Shown: one piece after another, positions 1 to 7,256 of the stretch
Layout of the letters: every line of letters starts with the position of its first letter
Numbering within the stretch: position 1 is the first letter of the stretch
Assembly: GCA_028825055.1 (NCBI GenBank)
Contig: JAPKAW010000062.1
Location: 1-9,800 of the forward strand
Length of the DNA stretch: 9,800 nt
Direction of reading: 5' to 3'
DNA from: Flavobacteriales bacterium
GTDB lineage: Bacteria; Bacteroidota; Bacteroidia; Flavobacteriales_D; Sanyastnellaceae
Translations under genes and position numbers: made by a program
The notes under the pieces: generated by a model
Database searches by the model: none
What the model saw: the letters and a program-made list of their open reading frames with translations, nothing else
Told to the model about the DNA's origin: nothing

Positions 1-904
1 CGTTCCGAACAGAGGCGACGGAAGCAGCAATGGCTTGAATGGTGGCATCGTCAGCGGAATAGGTGGGGCCTCCACCGATAACGAAAGATCCGGATTCTTC
101 TCGATTGGTCGTGCTCTCGCCTTCTTCTGAACTGACTTGAGCATATGCGGCTTCGATGGGCGCCATAGCATTTAACAAGGCGGTGAGTTCAGCGGTTTGT
201 TCGTAGCTGCGACACAAGCGCATCACATCGTCTAAAGTGAGTTTTTGCTCAGCGATCCGTTGCTTTAACTCCATAGGAGCTTCATTCAAATGGCGTGTTG
301 CTAAGTACATGCCTTCAATCCAGCCTGAAGCAACGACCAAACCGGCCAGGTCTTCTTGCCCATTGAATTTGAGTCGCTCGTTGAGATCATAAAATGTTTC
401 AGAGACAATGCGGATGAGCGCTTGGCGATCATTTCGATTGGCTTCAACAGAGCCCATGACTTCATCGCTCAAGACATCATTGACACCCAAAGAGGTGCTC
501 AAAGATTGAATGGCTTCGAGATAGTCAATACTGGTTGAGTTTTCTTCAAAAATTGTAGCGTAACTCAAATCAGCTCCGTAAATCCCCAGGTTGATCGCTT
601 GACGATCGCTGGTGGTGTATTGAGAGGATTGAGCAGCGGGATTCAAAGCGTCGGCATGAAAGTGTGCTCCACTGCGCTTGATCAACGAAGCCGTTTCCAT
701 CGGAGATGGCGCAGCATGGAAAATCTTGGTTAACGTGGATTGTCTCGAGGTGACGGACATGCCTTCAGAATCCATAGCGGTTTCTTGGACTGCAGGATCT
801 TGGCTGGCTTGGCTGTTTTCGGCGGATTCTCCGCATCCTGCTACGAGGATGACACCCAGTCCGAGGACTGCTATCGATGTTTGAGTTCGTTGAATGAAAC
901 GCAT
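1..904 (-). CDS. Putative lipoprotein of a Bacteroidota-type uncharacterised family, C-terminus cut by window edge
   Basis: 301 codons are visible from the ATG at 904 to the left edge with no stop, so the C-terminus is missing. The N-terminus is a lipoprotein signal peptide: a basic stretch (R2, R6), a hydrophobic core at residues 11-22 and the lipobox LVAGC with the lipidated cysteine at 24. The mature protein is expected to be anchored in a membrane on the periplasmic side or carried to the outer membrane; the residues after Cys24 (GESAEN) are not a clear surface-export signal. Residues 30-60 are low-complexity and probably a flexible tether. The remainder looks helical, with a recognisable patch NLGIYGADLSYATIF at about 105-119 and SGWIEGMYLAT at 193-203. 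From memory these patches recur in unnamed Bacteroidota lipoproteins, but I know no function. The gene lies 108 bp downstream of polA on the same strand, and I see no promoter in that gap. No known enzyme motif is visible. Confidence 0.85.
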   Translation of the reverse strand, partial: MRFIQRTQTSIAVLGLGVILVAGCGESAENSQASQDPAVQETAMDSEGMSVTSRQSTLTKIFHAAPSPMETASLIKRSGAHFHADALNPAAQSSQYTTSDRQAINLGIYGADLSYATIFEENSTSIDYLEAIQSLSTSLGVNDVLSDEVMGSVEANRNDRQALIRIVSETFYDLNERLKFNGQEDLAGLVVASGWIEGMYLATRHLNEAPMELKQRIAEQKLTLDDVMRLCRSYEQTAELTALLNAMAPIEAAYAQVSSEEGESTTNREESGSFVIGGGPTYSADDATIQAIAASVASVRN

Positions 905-1012
905 GGTATTATTACTGGATATTGAAGCACAATTTGCCTCGCACCAGTGTCGTATACGGGTGACATCCCAAAAAGTTCCACACAGTGAGATGTTCAGGAA
1001 GAAACGATTCAA
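905..1012. other. Intergenic gap between polA and the lipoprotein gene, no element found
   Basis: These 108 bp separate the polA stop from the lipoprotein start. I found no TAnnTTTG box on the minus strand, no long inverted repeat followed by a T run, and no short ORF worth calling. An 8-bp palindrome CGTATACG (near 950-957) and short CACC/GGTG arms are the only symmetry, too weak to call a terminator. Read-through from polA into the lipoprotein gene is therefore possible but unproven. Confidence 0.5.
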
Positions 1013-3886
1013 TCAATGAGCTTCCAGCCAATCTTTCCCTGTTGACATGTCCACTACGAGCGGAACGGATAGCGTCACCGCTTCAACCATTGCGGTTTTG
1101 ACCAGTTCTTTAACGGCCTCGACTTCTTCCACAAGGACATCAAAGACCAATTCATCATGGACTTGCATGATCATGCGGGATTTCAGGTGAGCTGACTTGA
1201 GGGCTTCATCAACACGGACCATAGCAACTTTAATGATGTCGGCAGCGGACCCTTGGATGGGAGCGTTAACCGCATTTCTTTCTGCAAAGGCCCGGACTGT
1301 GGCATTGTTGGATTGAATGTCTGGAAGATAACGACGACGGCCCATGACCGTTTCTGCGTATCCTTTTTCGCGGACGCTTTCGACACAATTCGCGGTGAAT
1401 TGTTTGAGGTCTTTGAATTGTTCGAAATACGCTTCGATGATTTCCTTCGCTTCTCTCCGGGGAATGCCCAAGTTTTGGGCCAGACCAAATGCTCCTTGAC
1501 CATAGAGTATACCAAAGTTGACTGCCTTGGCTTTACTTCTCATAGCCCGATCCACTTCTTCAGGGGAGACTGCAAACACTTTCGCCGCCGTGGCAGTATG
1601 AATGTCCATTCCTTGAATGAATGCCTCCACGAGTCCAACATCTTGAGACAGTGCCGCTGCAATGCGCAACTCCACCTGGCTGTAGTCGGCAGCTAGCAGG
1701 ACATGGTGTTCGCTGGCGGGAATGAATGCCTTTCGAATCGCCCGCCCTTCAGGGGTGCGTATTGGAATGTTTTGAAGGTTGGGGTCTTTTGAACTCAAGC
1801 GCCCGGTAGCAGCCACCGTTTGCTGATAGTTTGTGTGAACGCGCCCCGTCTCTGAGTGAACCAATTTTGGAAGGGGCTCAACATAGGTGTTTAGTAATTT
1901 CTTGAGTTTTCTATAGGAGAGAATATCGGTAACGATTGGGTGGGCATCTTGGAGTTTCGATAAAACCTCTTCACCGGTCGGATACTGTCCTGATTTTGTT
2001 TTTTTGACCTGAGCCGGGATGTTGAGCTTTTCAAAGAGGATGTTTCCGAGTTGTTTTGGGCTGTCAATATTGAACGCTTCTCCTGCGATTTCGTGAATGT
2101 TCGCGGTGAGTTGTTCGAGACGATCAGTGAGTTCGACACTATATGCTTGCAGCTCACCCACATCGATGCGCACCCCTTCCAATTCCATATCAGCCAATAT
2201 GCGCACAAGAGGCATTTCTACTGCTTCGAAAAGTTCCGTGGCCACAACTCCATGCATTTGTGGAATGAAGCGCTCTCTCAGTTGCCAGGTGATATCCACA
2301 TCTTCGCATGCGTAATCCGTGATAGAAGCAGCGTCTAGGTCTGCCATGGTCCGCTGATCTTTCCCCGTTTTTCCGATGAGATCAGTAATGGGGATGGCGG
2401 TGTAATTCAGCTCAACTTCAGCCAACCGATCCAACTTGTGGGACCCCTCGGGTTGGATGAGGTAATGCGCCACCATTGTATCGAACAGTCGATTTTGGAT
2501 ACGCACGCCACGTCGAGCGAGCATTTTATAATCGAATTTAAAATGGTGAGCGACCACTTCTTTTGACGGATCTGAAAAGACGTCTTGAAAGGCATCCAAC
2601 AAGCTTTCTTCAGTCCAGTCGTCACTCGCAATCGGCACCCAAAAGGCTTCGTGGGCCTTCACGCAAAACGACATACCTACCAACGCCGCGTCCATTGTGT
2701 TCAGCCCGGAGGTTTCGGTGTCAAATGCATAGACGTCCGCCTCTTTTAGGCGGTTTACAAGCTCAGAGAGCGCAACTCGATCTTGAACCAGAGTATAGGA
2801 ATGCGAGATTCTCTCGAGAGAATTTCCGTCAGAAGATGCGTTTAATACCTCAGCGAAATGGGCTGAAGAATCGGCGCTGGAAGCTCCAGCGGGTGTGCCG
2901 AATAAGTCCAACTGAGCACCCTCAGAATTGTCTTCAGCTGGAGGGGAAACAGTGTTAACGGAGTCAGTCGTTTCGGCCTGGACAGTCTCGCTGCCACCTG
3001 CTTCACCTAAGATGCGTTTAGCCAACGCGCGAAACTCCAATTCTTCCAATGTTGCTCGCAGTTCGGTGGGCTTGGGAGACTCCATGATCATGGCGTCTAG
3101 ATCGATTTCCATCGGAATATCCAAGCAAATAGTTGCCAGTTCTTTGGAGAGAAAGGCCTGCTCTTTATTCTCTTCAACGCGCTCCTTGAGCTTCCCTTTC
3201 AGTTCATGGCTGTGCTCCATAATGCTCTCCATGCTGCCATATTGGAGCAGCAACTTCGAAGCAGTTTTGGCTCCAACTCCCGGAACTCCTGGGATGTTGT
3301 CAGCGCTATCACCCATTAAACCCAAGAGGTCTATGACCTGTTTGGGGTGGTCGACACCGAATTTTTCACAAATTTCTGGCGGTCCCCAAACTTCAGCAGG
3401 ACCTCCGCCTTTAGCGGGACGGAACATCCGGACTTTCTCGGTAACAAGCTGACCAAAATCTTTATCGGGAGTCATCATGTACACGTCAAATCCTTCGATT
3501 TCTGCTTTTTGGGCGATAAAGCCAATGACATCATCGGCCTCGTATCCAACCTTGCTGATTTGCGGAACATTCAGCCCTTCTAAGATTTGGAATATCCACG
3601 GAACGGATCGTTTGATGTCTTCAGGTGTTTCATCCCGATTGGCCTTGTATTCGGGATACTGAACATTGCGAAATGATCCTCCTGGCGAGTCAAAAACGAC
3701 CGCCAAATGCGTTGGATGTTCATTGCGAATAATTTCCAAAATTGCATTGGTAAACCCAAATACAGCACTGGTATTCAGTCCTTTGGAGTTTATTCGAGGG
3801 TTTTTGATGAATGCGTAATACGCCCGAAAAATCAGTGCGTAGGCATCAATCAAGAAGAGTTTTTTATCTGAGCTGGCTGTAATCAT
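1013..3886 (-). CDS. polA: DNA polymerase I
   Basis: This 957-residue enzyme fills gaps and removes RNA primers during Okazaki-fragment maturation and DNA repair. The 5' nuclease domain spans about 1-295, with acidic metal ligands in LIDAY (D14), VFDSPGG (D66), YEADDVIG (E116, D118, D119), TPDKDF (D141, D143) and MGDSADNIPG (D193, D196). A polar linker (about 296-355) follows. The 3'-5' exonuclease domain (about 360-545) keeps the proofreading residues: D389 and E391 in FDTET, D452 in FKFD, and Y525 with D529. The polymerase domain (about 550-957) has D734 in AADYSQVEL, the O-helix R783, K787, F791, Y795, and D911-E912 in QVHDELVF. F791 at the position of E. coli F762 predicts normal discrimination against dideoxynucleotides. 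Proofreading looks intact, unlike in Taq polymerase. The start is ATG at 3886, before the conserved LFLIDAYALIFRAYYAF. The length is slightly above E. coli's 928. The DUF2480 gene ends 64 bp upstream. Confidence 0.98.
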   Translation of the reverse strand: MITASSDKKLFLIDAYALIFRAYYAFIKNPRINSKGLNTSAVFGFTNAILEIIRNEHPTHLAVVFDSPGGSFRNVQYPEYKANRDETPEDIKRSVPWIFQILEGLNVPQISKVGYEADDVIGFIAQKAEIEGFDVYMMTPDKDFGQLVTEKVRMFRPAKGGGPAEVWGPPEICEKFGVDHPKQVIDLLGLMGDSADNIPGVPGVGAKTASKLLLQYGSMESIMEHSHELKGKLKERVEENKEQAFLSKELATICLDIPMEIDLDAMIMESPKPTELRATLEELEFRALAKRILGEAGGSETVQAETTDSVNTVSPPAEDNSEGAQLDLFGTPAGASSADSSAHFAEVLNASSDGNSLERISHSYTLVQDRVALSELVNRLKEADVYAFDTETSGLNTMDAALVGMSFCVKAHEAFWVPIASDDWTEESLLDAFQDVFSDPSKEVVAHHFKFDYKMLARRGVRIQNRLFDTMVAHYLIQPEGSHKLDRLAEVELNYTAIPITDLIGKTGKDQRTMADLDAASITDYACEDVDITWQLRERFIPQMHGVVATELFEAVEMPLVRILADMELEGVRIDVGELQAYSVELTDRLEQLTANIHEIAGEAFNIDSPKQLGNILFEKLNIPAQVKKTKSGQYPTGEEVLSKLQDAHPIVTDILSYRKLKKLLNTYVEPLPKLVHSETGRVHTNYQQTVAATGRLSSKDPNLQNIPIRTPEGRAIRKAFIPASEHHVLLAADYSQVELRIAAALSQDVGLVEAFIQGMDIHTATAAKVFAVSPEEVDRAMRSKAKAVNFGILYGQGAFGLAQNLGIPRREAKEIIEAYFEQFKDLKQFTANCVESVREKGYAETVMGRRRYLPDIQSNNATVRAFAERNAVNAPIQGSAADIIKVAMVRVDEALKSAHLKSRMIMQVHDELVFDVLVEEVEAVKELVKTAMVEAVTLSVPLVVDMSTGKDWLEAH
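2900..2914 (-). other. Consensus sliding-clamp-binding pentapeptide QLDLF inside PolA
   Basis: Codons 325-329 of polA read CAG TTG GAC TTA TTC, giving Gln-Leu-Asp-Leu-Phe. This matches exactly the bacterial beta-clamp-binding consensus QL(S/D)LF. It sits in the polar, proline- and serine-rich linker between the 5' nuclease and 3'-5' exonuclease domains, a place where a short peptide would be exposed. That it actually binds the clamp (DnaN) is inference from the match and its location. Confidence 0.6.
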
Positions 3887-3893
3887 GTGGTCA

Positions 3894-3914
3894 GGACATC
3901 ATCAATGGATGTCC
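3894..3914. promoter_or_regulatory. Perfect 7-bp inverted repeat just upstream of the polA start
   Basis: The arms GGACATC (3894-3900) and GATGTCC (3908-3914) are exact reverse complements around a 7-base loop. On the minus strand the element ends 7 bases before the polA ATG at 3886. As RNA it would form a hairpin beside the start codon and could affect translation; as DNA it has the symmetry of a dimeric regulator's operator. No T run follows, so it is not a typical intrinsic terminator for the upstream DUF2480 gene. Confidence 0.4.
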
Positions 3915-3950
3915 CTCCGAAGTTACCTCAGATGTGGCAATGTTGTAGTC

Positions 3951-4466
3951 CTAGCTTGAAGCTTTTGGGAGCTTGTAAATAGGGACGGTAGAGCACGGTT
4001 CACCGTACATAATCGAACGAGCAATTGGCTGAAGTTTTCGGATGGCTTGTCCAAGTGCATGGGGTCCACCAGCTTCTGAACACCCTTTAATGACAATGCG
4101 AGCTCCCACAAATGGTGTCGGGTCCATAGAGTCGATGTTGGCGATCAATTGTTGCGAGCGTACTTGCTCTGGATTTCCGATGAGAACATGGGCCTTGAGG
4201 AGGATCAATTCGGACGTGACCAGCATCCATGCCCAGTCAGGAATGACGGCATCTGTAGAACAATACAGGGCGACTGTACGTCCGGAGAAATCCGATTCGC
4301 TAAGAGATTTGAGCATCTCACGGAAAGGCTTTTCGCGAAGGATAAAGCCTTCCCAGAGGTGGTCCTGAAGATCAAATGAGACAACGGAAGACTTGGGCAA
4401 AAGATCGGCTAGGTCGAGGGAAACAAGACCACTTTCATCAACTCGATTGCGAATTTGCTCTTCCAT
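3951..4466 (-). CDS. DUF2480 family protein
   Basis: This 171-residue soluble protein matches the Bacteroidota family DUF2480 as I remember it: an N-terminal NRVDESGLVSLDL segment (7-19), the block DHLWEGFILREKPFR (35-49), the motif LYCSTDAVIPDWAWML (67-82), VIKGCSEAGGP (125-135) and a C-terminal SIMYGEPCSTVPIYK (151-165). Cysteines 69, 129 and 158 fall in the blocks I recall as conserved, so metal or Fe-S binding or thiol chemistry is possible but not shown. No signal peptide or membrane segment is visible. I chose the ATG at 4466 because it gives the usual short N-terminus and lies 11 bp after the dxs stop. A TTG at 4481 would add five residues and overlap dxs by 4 bp. The close spacing implies co-transcription with dxs. 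From memory, in other Bacteroidota this family often lies near SUF iron-sulfur assembly genes; none is present here. Its molecular function is unknown. Confidence 0.85.
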   Translation of the reverse strand: MEEQIRNRVDESGLVSLDLADLLPKSSVVSFDLQDHLWEGFILREKPFREMLKSLSESDFSGRTVALYCSTDAVIPDWAWMLVTSELILLKAHVLIGNPEQVRSQQLIANIDSMDPTPFVGARIVIKGCSEAGGPHALGQAIRKLQPIARSIMYGEPCSTVPIYKLPKASS

Positions 4467-4477
4467 AGTGCGGTTTA

Positions 4478-6424
4478 TCAAGCCGTTTGAATGGATGTGA
4501 GGCGGTTGTTTTTTTGTTCCATCATGGCAACGGCAGTTTCAACAATGCCATGAGTGTCATAGCCGTTTTCGGCATACAACTCTTGTTGTGTTCCATGTTC
4601 GACATATTGGTCAGGCAATCCCAAGCGCTTGACCTGAGCATGGTATCCATTGTCTGCCATGAACTCAATGACCGCGCTCCCAAACCCACCTAAAATGCAG
4701 CCGTCCTCTACAAGAATGATATCATCAAAGGAGCCAAAGACCTCATGCAGCAGCATTTCGTCCAAGGGTTTGACAAAGCGCATGTCATAATGTGCTGCTG
4801 AGATTGCCCGGCTTTTCAATAATGAAGTTGCTTTGGTTGCCTGTGTGCCGATGGCGCCGATGGTTAAGATTGCGATGTCTTCTCCTGCCTGCAATTTGCG
4901 TCCCGTACCTACAGTGATTGCCTCAAACGGTTGTTTCCAATCTACGATGGATCCGGTACCTCGTGGATATCGAATGGAGAAGGGACCGGAGTGTTTTTGG
5001 GATGCGGTAAACATTAAATTTCGCAAATCGATTTCGTCCATAGGTGCCGAAACAACCATGTTCGGAATGCACCGCATGTAAGCCATATCGTAAGCGCCAT
5101 GGTGCGTTGGTCCATCGGCTCCAGCAACACCTCCGCGGTCAAGGCAGAAGATTACAGGAAGATTTTGTATCGCTACGTCATGAATGACTTGGTCATACGC
5201 GCGTTGCATAAAGCTTGAATAAATGTTGCAGAAGGGCACTTTTCCTTGTGTGGCCATGCCTGCGCTGAATGTCACGGCATGTTGCTCTGCAATACCGACG
5301 TCAAAGGCGCGGTCCGGCATCTCTTCGAGCATGAATTTCAGAGACGACCCCGAGGGCATGGCTGGCGTGACCCCGACAATACGCGCATCCATTTTGGCTA
5401 ATTCAATAATGGAGTGACCGAATACGTCTTGAAACTTGGGGGGCTGTGGTTCGGTTTTCTTCACTCGAACAATTTCACCCGTCTCTTTATTGAACAAGCC
5501 AGGAGCGTGCCATGTAGTCGGACTCCCTGCTTCTGCTGCGGCAAAACCCTTTCCCTTTACCGTAACGCAGTGCAGTAATTTTGGTCCAGGGATGTGCTTT
5601 ATATCTTCAAGGATTTGCGCTAAATGCTCGACATCATGCCCGTCTACGGGACCGAAGTAGCGAAAATTGAGAGATTCAAACAGATTGGATTGGTTGAGTA
5701 AGGCGGACTTGACAGCGGATTCAACTTTTTGAGCGATGGCCTGAGCGTTAGGACCGAATTTTGAAATACGTCCGAGAAGGTGCCAAACTTCATCCTTGAC
5801 CGTGTTGTAAGTCTTAGACGTGGTGATGTCCGTGAGATAATCCTTAAGTGCACCTACATTGGGGTCAATGGACATGCAATTGTCGTTTAAAACGACAAGC
5901 AAATTGGTGTCTTCAGAACCGCCGTGATTTAATCCTTCGAATGCCAAACCTGCTGTCATGGCACCATCTCCAATGACCGCTATGTGTTGTTTCTGATTCT
6001 TGCCGTCAATCTTGCTGGCCATGGCCATTCCAAGCGCAGCTGAAATGGAAGTTGAACTATGACCGACACCGAATGTGTCATATGGGCTCTCCGATCTTTT
6101 TGGAAAGCCTGAGAGTCCGTTGTATTGTCGATTGGTGTGAAACGTGTCCCGCCGTCCAGTCAGTATCTTATGGCCATATGCCTGATGTCCAACATCCCAA
6201 ACCAACTGGTCTTCAGGCGTGTTGAACACATAGTGTAAAGCAACAGTCAATTCCACCACTCCCAAGCTTGCTCCGAAGTGTCCCCCTTTTTCTGAAACCA
6301 CATCTACAATAAACTGTCGGAGCTCGTCACAAATTACGGGTAAATCTGACTGGCCGAATTGACTGCGCAAGTCGGCTGGGGTGTCGATACGAGAAAGATG
6401 TGGGCCTGCTGGGAAGGAATTCAT
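4478..6424 (-). CDS. dxs: 1-deoxy-D-xylulose-5-phosphate synthase
   Basis: This cytoplasmic, thiamine-diphosphate-dependent enzyme condenses pyruvate with glyceraldehyde 3-phosphate to make DXP with loss of CO2, the first step of the MEP isoprenoid pathway. The DXP also feeds thiamine and, in some bacteria, pyridoxal synthesis. The 648-residue product has the family blocks in order: KGGHFGASLG (47-55, H49), WDVGHQAYGHKILTGR (76-91, H80), GVGHSSTSISAALG (119-132), the ThDP motif beginning GDGAMTAG (152-159) and ending at NDN (180-182), the catalytic-glutamate segment GIAEQHAV (E380), CLDRGGVAGADGPTHHG (427-443) and IRYPRGTG (484-491). The length is a little above E. coli's 620, with about eight extra residues at the N-terminus. 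The ATG at 6424 is the only sensible start and has no Shine-Dalgarno sequence. A candidate promoter lies about 35 bases upstream. It leads a close pair with the DUF2480 gene, and polA follows. The gene looks intact. Confidence 0.98.
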   Translation of the reverse strand: MNSFPAGPHLSRIDTPADLRSQFGQSDLPVICDELRQFIVDVVSEKGGHFGASLGVVELTVALHYVFNTPEDQLVWDVGHQAYGHKILTGRRDTFHTNRQYNGLSGFPKRSESPYDTFGVGHSSTSISAALGMAMASKIDGKNQKQHIAVIGDGAMTAGLAFEGLNHGGSEDTNLLVVLNDNCMSIDPNVGALKDYLTDITTSKTYNTVKDEVWHLLGRISKFGPNAQAIAQKVESAVKSALLNQSNLFESLNFRYFGPVDGHDVEHLAQILEDIKHIPGPKLLHCVTVKGKGFAAAEAGSPTTWHAPGLFNKETGEIVRVKKTEPQPPKFQDVFGHSIIELAKMDARIVGVTPAMPSGSSLKFMLEEMPDRAFDVGIAEQHAVTFSAGMATQGKVPFCNIYSSFMQRAYDQVIHDVAIQNLPVIFCLDRGGVAGADGPTHHGAYDMAYMRCIPNMVVSAPMDEIDLRNLMFTASQKHSGPFSIRYPRGTGSIVDWKQPFEAITVGTGRKLQAGEDIAILTIGAIGTQATKATSLLKSRAISAAHYDMRFVKPLDEMLLHEVFGSFDDIILVEDGCILGGFGSAVIEFMADNGYHAQVKRLGLPDQYVEHGTQQELYAENGYDTHGIVETAVAMMEQKNNRLTSIQTA

Positions 6425-6447
6425 GGTTCAGAGCCAATGCGGTTAGT

Positions 6448-6484
6448 CTGCTTTCAACAAATCTAAGCAGTTCTTGTTCTGCTT
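6448..6484 (-). promoter_or_regulatory. Candidate dxs promoter (-7 box TAGATTTG) with alternating inverted hexamers
   Basis: On the minus strand TAGATTTG (6465-6458) matches the Bacteroidota sigma-ABfr -7 consensus TAnnTTTG exactly. A start of transcription near 6451 would give a leader of about 27 bases before the dxs ATG. I see no TTG at the expected -33 spacing, so the upstream half is weak. Around the box the hexamer CTGCTT occurs at 6448-6453, its reverse complement AAGCAG at 6465-6470, and CTGCTT again at 6479-6484, separated by 11 and 8 bases. The middle copy can pair with either outer one. The rest of the 105-bp purQ-dxs gap shows nothing else I can name. Confidence 0.45.
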
Positions 6485-6529
6485 GCGTTACGTTGACAGC
6501 CCATTTTTGCCAACATTCTCAACGTGGAA

Positions 6530-7222
6530 TCAGGCCTCGACTAATGCAACCAGCCCTTTTAGAATGGCGGCGCCATCTGTGTTTCCTAAATCTTCACTAG
6601 CTGCACGCTCTGGATGTGGCATCATTCCAAAGACGTTCATTTGCTCATTGGCTACGCCTGCAATGCTGTGCATGGATCCGTTGGGGTTCGACCAAGCATT
6701 CACCTTGCCCTGTTCGTCACAGTATTGAAATAAGATTTGGTCCTGATCCTCCAAAGCTTTCAGGCCGTCTGCTGAAATGTGATAATTGCCTTCGCCATGG
6801 GCAATCGGAATCATCCGTGGTTTGGCCGGGTCGAGTTCTGCCGTGATTGACGCGATTCGAGATACGGGCTTCAAATGGACGTTTCTACAAATGAATTTCT
6901 GGCTGTCATTGTGCAACAAAGCACCTGGCAAAAGCCCGGCTTCACACAAAATTTGAAAGCCGTTGCAAACACCGAAAACGCGCCCTCCTTTTTTGGCATG
7001 CGCTACGACAGACTCCATAATGGAGGAAAACCGTGCGATAGCACCACTGCGCAAGTAGTCGCCATAACTGAACCCTCCTGGGAGCACGATGACATCCGAA
7101 CCTTGTAAGTCATGGTCTTTGTGCCAAAGTTGTACGACTTCAAAACCTAAATCATGTTCCAAAGCATGGACCATGTCCATATCGCAGTTGGATCCGGGGA
7201 ATGTTACGACACCAAATTTCAT
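6530..7222 (-). CDS. purQ: Phosphoribosylformylglycinamidine synthase, glutaminase subunit PurQ
   Basis: PurQ is the class I glutamine amidotransferase subunit of FGAM synthase, step 4 of de novo purine synthesis; it hydrolyses glutamine and passes ammonia to PurL. The 230-residue product opens with the typical KFGVVTFPGSNCDMD, then LPGGFSYGDYLRSGAIA (47-63), the nucleophile Cys86 in FGVCNGFQILCEAGLLPG, the AHGEGNYH segment (141-148), and the triad partners His203 and Glu205 in MMPHPERA. I chose the ATG at 7222 because the conserved N-terminus begins there; a TTG at 7249 would add nine residues unlike the family. The stop of the DUF6427-like gene lies 34 bp upstream on the same strand, so the two are probably co-transcribed. 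This is the small, stand-alone form, so separate purL and purS genes are expected elsewhere; neither is in the window. No Shine-Dalgarno sequence precedes it. Confidence 0.97.
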   Translation of the reverse strand: MKFGVVTFPGSNCDMDMVHALEHDLGFEVVQLWHKDHDLQGSDVIVLPGGFSYGDYLRSGAIARFSSIMESVVAHAKKGGRVFGVCNGFQILCEAGLLPGALLHNDSQKFICRNVHLKPVSRIASITAELDPAKPRMIPIAHGEGNYHISADGLKALEDQDQILFQYCDEQGKVNAWSNPNGSMHSIAGVANEQMNVFGMMPHPERAASEDLGNTDGAAILKGLVALVEA

Positions 7223-7256
7223 AAGGCTAAGTTCGGGAAAGACTTCCAATCGTGCC

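Noticed and set aside
2563..3452. Long plus-strand open frames opposite polA (131 and 174 residues)
   Set aside because: They lie wholly antisense to a polA frame that is complete and motif-rich; their products are Ser/Arg/Pro-rich with no recognisable domain, as expected for shadows of a real gene.
3918..3925. TAACTTCG on the minus strand as a promoter for polA
   Set aside because: One mismatch to TAnnTTTG and no TTG at the right distance; not distinguishable from chance.
4467..4481. TTG start for the DUF2480 gene overlapping the dxs stop by 4 bp
   Set aside because: The ATG at 4466 gives the usual short N-terminus of the family, whereas the five extra residues look like an artefact.
6425..6529. 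Protein-like minus-strand frame in the purQ-dxs gap (reads AVNVTQAEQELLRFVESRL)
   Set aside because: It has no ATG, GTG or TTG start before the segment and would run into dxs out of frame; it is more likely chance or an old remnant.
7223..7249. TTG start adding nine residues to PurQ
   Set aside because: The conserved PurQ N-terminus begins exactly at the ATG at 7222, and the extension has no counterpart in the family as I know it.
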